Part shown: piece after piece, positions 8,384 through 13,850 of the stretch
How the letters are laid out: every line of letters starts with the position of its first letter
How positions within the stretch are numbered: the stretch's first letter is position 1
Origin: Actinomycetes bacterium
Lineage (GTDB): Bacteria; Actinomycetota; Acidimicrobiia; Acidimicrobiales; Palsa-688
Assembly (NCBI GenBank): GCA_021811865.1
Contig: JAKAQB010000042.1
Location: 1-34,087, forward strand
Reading direction: 5' to 3'
DNA length: 34,087 nt
Notes under the pieces: model-generated
Told to the model about the DNA's origin: nothing
Database searches by the model: none
Seen by the model: only the letters and a program-made list of their open reading frames with translations
Position numbers and translations under genes: made by a program

Positions 8384-10423
8384 CTAGAGGTTCTCGACAG
8401 GCACCTCAACCGCGCCCTCCGGGGTGAAGCCGAGGACCAACCCGTAGAAGCTCATTTCCGCGCTCAGCGCCGCGACGATCGTCTCGGCCTTGCGGAACCC
8501 GTGCTGCTCGCCGGAAAAAGCGAGGTAGGCGACGGGGACGCCTTTCTTCTTCAACGCCTCGTAGATCATCTCGGACTGAGCGGGCGGGACCACCATGTCC
8601 TCCAAGCCCTGCAGGATCAGCAGCGGGCGCTCGAAGCCGTCCACGTGGAAGATCGGCGACCGGGCCCGGTAGGTCGCCTCGTCCTCCGGCCACCGCCCGA
8701 CGAGGCGGTCCAGGTACCGCGACTCGAACTTGTGGGTGTCACGGGCCAGCGCCCCAAGGTCGGCCACCCCGAAGTAGGAGGCGCCGGCGGCGAAGGCGTC
8801 GGTGAAGGCCAGGGCGGCGAGCGTCGTGTACCCGCCGGCGCTCCCTCCACGGATCACCCGCCGCTCGCCGTCGACCACCCCTGTGGCGGCCAGGTGGCGG
8901 GCCGCCGCCACCACGTCCTCGACGTCGCAGACCCCCCAACTGCCGCGCAGGCGGTTGCGGTAGGCGGTGCCGTACCCGGTGCTGCCCCGGTAGTCGACGT
9001 CGGCGACAGCGAAGCCTCGGGTCGTCCAGAACTGCACCGCCAGGTTGAGGTCGTCGACGGCCTGCGACGTCGGGCCGCCGTGGGTCATCACGACCAGCGG
9101 CGGCCGCTCGCCCTCGGGCCCGGTGACGCCGGGGTTGGCCGGGCGGTAGACCAGCGCCCACGCCGTCTCGCCGCCGGCGGTGGGGAACTGCAGCCGTTGG
9201 GGCACCGATACGGTGTCGTCGGGCAGGTCGGCGTCCCGGGCGCGGCGCAGCACGGCCGTGCTGCCATCCAGGCCGAGCCGGACGACGGCGGGGAACTCCC
9301 GGGCCGACGACGCCACCGCCACGACCGCGTCACCGGCGGCGGCCAGGTACCGGAAGCTCGTGTAGGCGGTGGCGACCGGGTGCACGCGGCCGCCGTGGAC
9401 AGCACCGATCCCCGACCCGCTGGGGCCGTGCCAGGCGGCAACGAGCGTCCCATCGCCGAGGAAGGTGTAGGTCCGCTGCCCGAACACCCACGCCGGCACC
9501 CCGAACTCCGCCTCCATCGGCGCCAGCGCCTCGCCGTCCCGGTACAGGTTCCACCAGCCCGTCCGGTCGCTCACCCAGTGCAGCACGCCGTCGGGCGACC
9601 ACCGCGGCTGCTGGACCGACTCGCCGTCGCGCCCGGCGGCGAGCCGGGCCCCGTCGATCGTCGCCCCGGCCCCGTCCGTGCGGAGGTCGGCGACCCACAG
9701 CTCCGTGGCGTCCCACGGCATCTCCGGGTGGTCCCAGGACAGCCAGGCAAGGTGGGTGCCGTCCGGCGAGAGCGCCGGGGCGGCGAAGAAGTCGTGCCCG
9801 CTTGCGAGAACGACCGGATCATCGAGGCTGCCTCCCTCGGCGGCGCCCGGGGCGGTGGCGCCTGGGGCGGTGGCGGGGCCGTGGCCCGAGGCGTCGCCCA
9901 AGGGCACGGCCACCAGGTCGTTGACGACGTCCTCACCGTGACGCTCACGTACGCAGATCAACCAGCGGCGGTCGGGGGTGACGACCGGGTCGGCGAACCG
10001 CACGGCCCGCGGTGCCGGCGGTGGGGCGGTTAGGGGCACCGGCTCACCCCCGCCGGCCGGGAACCGCCACAGCCGCTGGTCCTCCCAGTTGGAGCAGATG
10101 AGGTCGTTGCCGTCGAAGGCCCAGCAGCGACCGCCGTACTCGTGCGCCTGCGTTCGGGCGGAGAACCCTGAGGGTACGAGATCGACGCGGCGCCCGTCGG
10201 GGCGTTGTTCGACTACCACGAAGCGGCCCGCCTCTGCCGGGCGGCCTTCCACCCACACCACTCTTTGGTCGTGGGTGTCGACACCGTCGTGGGTGTCGAC
10301 ACCGTCGTGGGTGTCGACACCGTCGTGGGTGTCGACGTCGGAGAGGCCGACGGCCCGCTCCACGAGGTGCTCGGCGCTGATCGGGGAGGGCCAGGTGCCG
10401 TAGGGAGCGACGGTGGGAGCCAT
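8384..10423 (-). CDS. Prolyl oligopeptidase family (S9) serine peptidase
   Basis: The 679-residue protein has an N-terminal beta-propeller with WD40/TolB-like strands (for example LSPDGTHLAWLSWDHPEMPW) and a C-terminal alpha/beta-hydrolase. The nucleophile elbow GGSAGG gives S528; D609 (LEDMVVPP) and H641 (EQHGF) complete the catalytic triad. No signal peptide is seen, so it is probably a cytosolic S9C-type aminopeptidase or oligopeptidase. The ATG at 10423 is followed by a conserved-looking PYGTWPSPISAEHLVE; the frame remains open upstream only because the DNA there is repeat. The N-terminal region contains four tandem VDTHDG units, which are absent from typical members and look like a recent minisatellite expansion. 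Confidence 0.9.
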   Translation of the reverse strand: MAPTVAPYGTWPSPISAEHLVERAVGLSDVDTHDGVDTHDGVDTHDGVDTHDQRVVWVEGRPAEAGRFVVVEQRPDGRRVDLVPSGFSARTQAHEYGGRCWAFDGNDLICSNWEDQRLWRFPAGGGEPVPLTAPPPAPRAVRFADPVVTPDRRWLICVRERHGEDVVNDLVAVPLGDASGHGPATAPGATAPGAAEGGSLDDPVVLASGHDFFAAPALSPDGTHLAWLSWDHPEMPWDATELWVADLRTDGAGATIDGARLAAGRDGESVQQPRWSPDGVLHWVSDRTGWWNLYRDGEALAPMEAEFGVPAWVFGQRTYTFLGDGTLVAAWHGPSGSGIGAVHGGRVHPVATAYTSFRYLAAAGDAVVAVASSAREFPAVVRLGLDGSTAVLRRARDADLPDDTVSVPQRLQFPTAGGETAWALVYRPANPGVTGPEGERPPLVVMTHGGPTSQAVDDLNLAVQFWTTRGFAVADVDYRGSTGYGTAYRNRLRGSWGVCDVEDVVAAARHLAATGVVDGERRVIRGGSAGGYTTLAALAFTDAFAAGASYFGVADLGALARDTHKFESRYLDRLVGRWPEDEATYRARSPIFHVDGFERPLLILQGLEDMVVPPAQSEMIYEALKKKGVPVAYLAFSGEQHGFRKAETIVAALSAEMSFYGLVLGFTPEGAVEVPVENL
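10271..10336. repeat. In-frame 18-bp tandem repeat in the S9 peptidase gene
   Basis: Three full copies and a partial fourth of an 18-base unit (GTGGGTGTCGACACCGTC) encode repeated VDTHDG near the peptidase N-terminus. Each unit contains the 10-base palindrome GTGTCGACAC. The copies are almost identical, suggesting recent slippage. Confidence 0.9.
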
Positions 10424-10498
10424 GGGGCGATCGTACGGGGCCTGGCGGCGGGTGGCACTCGCCCGCCGGCCGGACCTGCTGCGGGAGGCGGGGCTCGG

Positions 10499-10655
10499 CT
10501 GGGCCGGCGTGGGGGTGGTGGGCTGGGCCGGCGTGGGGGTGGGCTGGGCCCAGCTCGGTGCACTCGGTGTCACTCGGGGGATTAAGGCTTGAATACGGCA
10601 TCGAATGCACCGGCCTGCCGGCGCCCGGTGGCGCTCCCGCCGGCCTGCTGGCGCG
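10499..10655. repeat. Composite intergenic repeat, copy 1 (modules A+B)
   Basis: Module A runs from GGGCCGGCGTGGGGGTGGGC through CCCAGCTCGGTGCACTCGG to a GGATTAAGGCTTG segment. Module B begins GAATACGGCATCGAATGC and continues into the 30-base unit starting GCCGGCCTGCCGGCGCC, here one unit plus a degenerate second. The 5' end of module A is itself partly duplicated. Copy 1 has diverged slightly (TTAAGGCTTG versus TTCAGGCTCG in the others). Confidence 0.85.
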
Positions 10656-10664
10656 GGGGGTGGG

Positions 10665-10731
10665 TTGGGCCGGCGTGGGGGTGGCTGGGCCCAGCTCGGT
10701 GCACTCGGTGCCACTCGGGGATTCAGGCTCG
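10665..10731. repeat. Composite repeat, copy 2 (module A only), ends in 8-bp duplication
   Basis: This copy matches module A of copies 1 and 4 and stops abruptly after CAGGCTCG (10724-10731). The continuation expected from copy 4 is found 860 bases away at 11591. The break is therefore an insertion point, and CAGGCTCG is present on both sides. Confidence 0.8.
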
Positions 10732-10759
10732 GTAACTATTCGGTGAACCCGGGGGGGCT

Positions 10760-11290
10760 TGTGGTCGGGTAGGTGACGCCTCCTGGACCAGCGAGGTCGA
10801 GACCGAGGTCTGGTGCGACGAAGCACAGGCGAGGGCTGGACGCTGGCACGACTGGATGTTGGAAATACGAGCCCTGTAGTCGCAGCGGTGATGGCCCAGG
10901 CGCAGATCACCGCCGAGACCGCTGTCGCGTGGGGAGTGCTCCTCTCCGAGCTGCTCCGTCTCGCCTAGGCCCGCCTAGGCCATCCACCAAGCTCACCTCA
11001 CCCGTGGAGAAGCCGTCGCCGCCGGGGCTCTGGCCGGCGAAGCCAGATCCAGGCTCGAGGAGGCCCGGGCCTCCTACGGGTCAGCCGGGCGGGCGGCCGA
11101 GGCCGTCGCCGAGACGCTCCGAGCCGAGACCGAGGCTGCTGTTGGCATCGCTGGCCACAACAGCGAAGGACGTGAGCGGCGCCACCGCAAGGGCGAGGCA
11201 ACCCCGGCGATGCGCCCAGCCGACTACGCCGCCCGGCGTGCCGCCGCAGAAAGCAGACGGCCGGGGGCGGTAGACGGGGTCGATCCTGCC
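10760..11290 (+). pseudogene. Broken alanine/glutamate-rich reading frame, unknown product
   Basis: The plus strand reads coherently through frameshifts. First comes WTSEVETEVWCDEAQARAG...HDWMLEIRAL to a TAG at 10877. One base out of frame follows PVVAAVMAQAQITAETAVAW to a TAG at 10966. After a perfect 10-base tandem duplication (CGCCTAGGCC, 10962-10981), the frame resumes as AIHQAHLTRGEAVAAG, then an Ala/Glu/Arg-rich, coiled-coil-like stretch. Removing one copy of the duplication restores frame, although the TAG remains. The 3' limit is unclear. No family recognised; it may be cargo of the surrounding insertion. Confidence 0.35.
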
Positions 11291-11359
11291 GGTCAGCGGC
11301 CACGAGCCGCTACCGCCGGGAATAGGCTCTTGGGGCCGGCCAGTGCGACGTTCAGGTCA

Positions 11360-11560
11360 AGGTCGTCAAGGTCCCTTGTCGCCCACCGTGGGAGTGCATC
11401 CGAGTCCGGACTCTCGGGCGGCGATGGTCAGTTCGGTTCGGCGCGGTTGTTGTCGAGGTCGATGCCCGGGTGCTCCAAGAAGGCGACAAGGCCCGACCAC
11501 TCGTGGTCCAAGGTGGCGGCACCTTCTTCGCCGGATCGGGCAAGATCTCGTCTCTGTCCT
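11360..11560 (-). pseudogene. IS66-family transposase remnant (C-terminal)
   Basis: The minus strand from 11517 to 11437 reads ATLDHEWSGLVAFLEHPG followed by IDLDNNRAE. This matches the characteristic IS66 C-terminal pattern of helix, FLxxP, LDNNxAER. Just beyond, a shifted frame gives MHSHGGRQGT, which fits the following GRKN...GT block. Upstream, another frame gives EILPDPAKK, resembling the LLP..P..KA segment that precedes it. Two or more frameshifts and a stop (TGA after NNRAEPN) make it non-functional. The catalytic DDE residues upstream are absent. It lies inside the 8-bp-duplication-flanked insertion. Confidence 0.65.
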
Positions 11561-11590
11561 GGCGGTGGTGGGTCGCGTCCATCTCGGAGA

Positions 11591-11703
11591 CAGGCTCGAA
11601 TACGGCATCGAATGCGCCGGCCTGCCGGCGCCGCGTGGCGCTCCCGCCGGCCTGCCGGCGCCGCGTGGCGCTCCCGCCGGCCTGCCGGCGCCCGGTGGCG
11701 CTG
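11591..11703. repeat. Composite repeat, copy 3 (module B only)
   Basis: This copy starts at the second CAGGCTCG, continues as GAATACGGCATCGAATGC and then has two full 30-base units (11616-11645, 11646-11675) and a partial third. It is the missing right half of copy 2, displaced by the insertion. Confidence 0.8.
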
Positions 11704-11935
11704 CTGGGCCGGGGTGGGGGTGGGCTGGGCCCAGCTCGGTGCACTCGGTCTAACTCGGGGGATTCAGGCTCGAATACGGCATCGAATGCGCCGGCCTGCC
11801 GGCGCCCGGTGGCGCTCCCGCCGGCCTGCCGGCGCCCGGTGGCGCTCCCGCCGGCCTGCCGGCGCCCGGTGGCGCTCCCGCCGGCCTGCCGGCGCCGCGT
11901 GGCGCTCCCGCCGGCCTGCCGGCCCAGCCGAGCGC
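11704..11935. repeat. Composite repeat, copy 4 (A + four to five 30-bp units)
   Basis: This is an intact A module followed by B with four full 30-base units from 11790 (11790-11909) and a degenerate fifth. Each unit contains GCCGGCCTGCCGGC, two six-base palindromes two bases apart, plus GGCGCC, so strong cruciform or hairpin potential is expected. Unit number differs among copies (about 1.5, 2.8 and 4.5). Confidence 0.85.
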
Positions 11936-11979
11936 CTCTTCGTTGCCGGTACCGCCCGCCGGCCTGCCAGGGTGGAGGC

Positions 11980-13206
11980 GTGGCGCCCATCACCCACCTC
12001 GACGAGGCCCGTTCCCGCAAAGCGGCGGCGGCGCCGGCGGCTGGCGACACGCGGCCCGCTGGAGGGCTGCGCCTCCCTCCCGGCATCGAACCCGCTCCAG
12101 CGTGGGTGCCGGCAAGACCGACCGTCGTCGAGGTCTTGGCCGGCGCGGCGGCCGGTGCCGGGATCGTCCTCGCCCGCCCGTTCGTGTTGGCGATCCTGAG
12201 GGCCGCCGACGACTGCGCACGTTCCCGGCGGCCCGGCGTGTCCCGGCCCGACATGCAGCCCAGCACCCGGCCCGACACGCAGCCCAGGACCCGGCCCGAC
12301 ACGCAGCCCAGCACCCCGGCCGGCGCCCGACCGGGCGCCGACCCGTTGGTCATTGCCGCCGCCCGCCGTGACCGGGACGCCGCCGACCCGTTGGTCATTG
12401 CCGCCGCCCGCCGTGACCGGGACGCCGCCGACCCCGGGTGGTTCGGCCCCGACAGTGTGGCGTGGAAGGTACAAGCGGACCCGGCGATGTTCGTAGCCGG
12501 CGTGGCCGCCTTCGCCTTGCAGCTGCTGCACCCGCTCGCCCTCGCCGGCGTCATCGACCACAGCTCCTTTGCCGAGGACTTCACGGGTCGGGTCTTGCGG
12601 ACGGGGGCGTTCGTGCAGGGTGTTGTCTTCGGCGGGTCGGCGGAGGCGGCTGCCCGGGTGGCGGGCGTGAAGCGGGTCCACACCCGCGTCGTAGGCACTG
12701 CACCGGACGGCCGTCACTACGACGCCGCCGAGCCCGATCTCCTGCGCTGGGTGCATATCGGCGAGTACCTCGCCATAGCTGCCGCCTACCGCCGGTTCGG
12801 CGCCTACCCGCTCTCGAGAGCGGAGCTCGACGGCTACGTGGCGGAGGTGGCCGCCGTCGGTGAGGCGATGGGAGCACCCGATCCGCCGCGGTCGTGGGAG
12901 GCCCTCGAGGCGGCAGCGCAACGTTTCCGGCCGGAGCTCGCCGTGAGCGAGCAGACCATTGCCGCCCTGCGCTTCCTCCGCCACCCCGCCGGCCTGCCGC
13001 CGCTCGCCCGGCCGGCGTGGGAGGTGCTGTTCGCCGGTGCCACTGCGTGCATTCCTCCGTGGGCGCGCAAGCTCTTGGGTCTGCGTGCGCCGTCGCCCGC
13101 CGAGCTGATCACCTGCCGGTCGCTCGTACGCGGGCTCGCTGCCCTCCTCGGTGACCCGCCTCCCCTGCTGGCCGCCCGCGCCCGCCTCGGTCTCAGCCGG
13201 AGCTGA
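11980..13206 (+). CDS. MpaB/DUF2236-family oxygenase-like protein
   Basis: The C-terminal 260 or so residues match the DUF2236 (MpaB, latex-clearing-protein-like) family. Visible blocks are GWFGPDSVAWKVQADPAMF, the GVIDHSSFAEDF segment, VKRVHTRVVGTAPDGRHYD and DLLRWVHIGEYLAIAAAYRR with its conserved WVH. Characterised relatives bind heme b and oxygenate polymers or mycophenolic acid; the substrate here is unknown. The start is uncertain. I use the GTG at 11980 next to a GGTGGAGGC sequence that is unusually close, giving 408 residues. The N-terminal 150 residues are low complexity, with a 24-base repeat (RPDTQPST) and a 45-base repeat (DPLVIAAARRDRDAA). A genuine start just before GWFGP cannot be excluded. 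A hairpin overlaps the stop. Confidence 0.8.
   Translation: MAPITHLDEARSRKAAAAPAAGDTRPAGGLRLPPGIEPAPAWVPARPTVVEVLAGAAAGAGIVLARPFVLAILRAADDCARSRRPGVSRPDMQPSTRPDTQPRTRPDTQPSTPAGARPGADPLVIAAARRDRDAADPLVIAAARRDRDAADPGWFGPDSVAWKVQADPAMFVAGVAAFALQLLHPLALAGVIDHSSFAEDFTGRVLRTGAFVQGVVFGGSAEAAARVAGVKRVHTRVVGTAPDGRHYDAAEPDLLRWVHIGEYLAIAAAYRRFGAYPLSRAELDGYVAEVAAVGEAMGAPDPPRSWEALEAAAQRFRPELAVSEQTIAALRFLRHPAGLPPLARPAWEVLFAGATACIPPWARKLLGLRAPSPAELITCRSLVRGLAALLGDPPPLLAARARLGLSRS
12244..12315. repeat. 24-bp tandem repeat, three copies, in MpaB-like gene
   Basis: Three contiguous near-identical 24-base units (12244-12267, 12268-12291, 12292-12315) encode RPDxQPxT repeats in the low-complexity N-terminal region. 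Confidence 0.9.
12337..12426. repeat. 45-bp perfect tandem duplication in MpaB-like gene
   Basis: Two identical 45-base units (12337-12381 and 12382-12426) duplicate DPLVIAAARRDRDAA in frame, immediately before the conserved domain. Confidence 0.92.
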
Positions 13207-13229
13207 GACGAAGGAGTCTTCTCAGCTCC
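13190..13229 (+). terminator. Alternative hairpins overlapping the MpaB-like stop codon
   Basis: GTCTCAGC (13190-13197) pairs perfectly with GCTGAGAC (13202-13209) around the loop CGGA. The same middle segment also pairs within a 10-bp stem GGAGCTGAGA (13199-13208) / TCTCAGCTCC (13220-13229). The two hairpins are mutually exclusive. There is no T-run, but high-GC bacteria often use U-poor hairpins. It lies between convergent genes, so a terminator is the simplest reading. Confidence 0.55.
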
Positions 13230-13231
13230 CG

Positions 13232-13480
13232 GCGCTCACCGGCATCGAGGATCGCATGTGGGCGGCGGCGGGGGCATACCCATCGCGGCGCGCGCACGAT
13301 CGAATGCGCCGGCGCCCAGCGGGCACCGATCGAGCCTGTCTAGGTGCCTCCCGTACCTGGCGCTGGCGTGTCCGCCCGGCTGCGTCAGAGCGTCCCTTCG
13401 GAGGAGTGGACCAACCTCGACCTGCGCACCTTCGATCTCCTGGTCACGACGAACGCCGGGCGGGGCATGACCAAGCCCAC
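13232..13480. other. Gap with a small composite-repeat fragment
   Basis: No gene is supported. Positions 13298-13317 (GATCGAATGCGCCGGCGCCC) match the start of module B of the upstream composite repeat with an internal 8-base deletion. A short plus-strand frame (SEEWTNLDLRTFDLLV) reads plausibly but has no recognisable start or continuation. Confidence 0.45.
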
Positions 13481-13831
13481 CTACTTATCCTCCCGCTCCC
13501 CTCGTCCTTCCGGCGCCCGCCCGGCGAGGATCTCGTCGACCCGCTCCACCTTCGACCGCAGCGCTCCGGCGTGGCCAGGACGCACGTCGAGCTTGACGAC
13601 CACGCTCACGCGCGGCGCCACCTCGGCTACCCGGTCGACCGCCGCTTTGATGACCGCCATCACCTCGTCCCATTCACCCTCGACGTTGGTGAACATGGCG
13701 TTTGTCTCGTTGGGCAGCCCCGACTCGCGCACGACCCGGATGGCCTCGGCGACGGCTTCGCTCACCGAACCGTCCTTCCCCACCGCTCCGCCGCCGAGCG
13801 GCGAGATGGAGAAGGCCGCTACGACGTTCAC
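13481..13831 (-). CDS. MTH1187/YkoF-type thiamine-binding protein
   Basis: The 116-residue protein belongs to the small ferredoxin-fold family called thiamine-binding protein (old DUF77). It starts VNVVAAFSISPLGGG and has the family's SVSEAVAEAIRVVRESGLP and TNAMFTNVEGEWDEVMAVIKAA blocks. Members bind thiamine or a related pyrimidine and form tetramers; the physiological role is poorly defined. I chose the GTG at 13831, which places the gene 19 bases after the stop of the Fe-S oxidoreductase gene. The frame stays open upstream only because it overlaps repeat-derived sequence. Cotranscription with that gene is likely. The charged C-terminal tail (EGRGEREDK) is probably disordered. Confidence 0.85.
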   Translation of the reverse strand: MNVVAAFSISPLGGGAVGKDGSVSEAVAEAIRVVRESGLPNETNAMFTNVEGEWDEVMAVIKAAVDRVAEVAPRVSVVVKLDVRPGHAGALRSKVERVDEILAGRAPEGRGEREDK

Positions 13832-13850
13832 TGACGTTGCCTGACGACGC

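Larger units (their letters stand above)
10732..11590. mobile_element. Decayed insertion with IS66-like remnant and 8-bp target duplication
   Basis: An 859-base segment interrupts the composite repeat. It is flanked by direct copies of CAGGCTCG at 10724-10731 and 11591-11598; 8-bp duplications are typical of IS66-family elements. The left end starts GTAA, also a known IS66-type end. Inside is the C-terminal part of an IS66-like transposase on the minus strand. The right end does not show a matching inverted GTAA terminus and most of the transposase is missing, so the element is internally deleted or rearranged. It also contains a broken plus-strand frame of unknown origin. Confidence 0.55.

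Noticed and set aside
5916..8387. Long plus-strand open frame opposite the lipoprotein and G1 peptidase genes
   Set aside because: It is antisense to two genes with a signal peptide, lipobox and catalytic motifs; its translation is low in recognisable structure. Only its last 35 residues look protein-like and are reported separately.
10424..10714. N-terminal extension of the S9 peptidase into the repeat region
   Set aside because: The extension is proline/arginine-rich translation of composite repeat copy 1; the ATG at 10423 gives the normal family length.
11616..11935. CRISPR array
   Set aside because: The 30-bp units are directly contiguous with no spacers, so this is a tandem repeat, not a CRISPR.
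11764..12984. Long minus-strand open frames across the repeat array and the MpaB-like gene
   Set aside because: They arise from stop-poor GC-rich repeats; the translation is repeated AGRRERHRAP with no domain.
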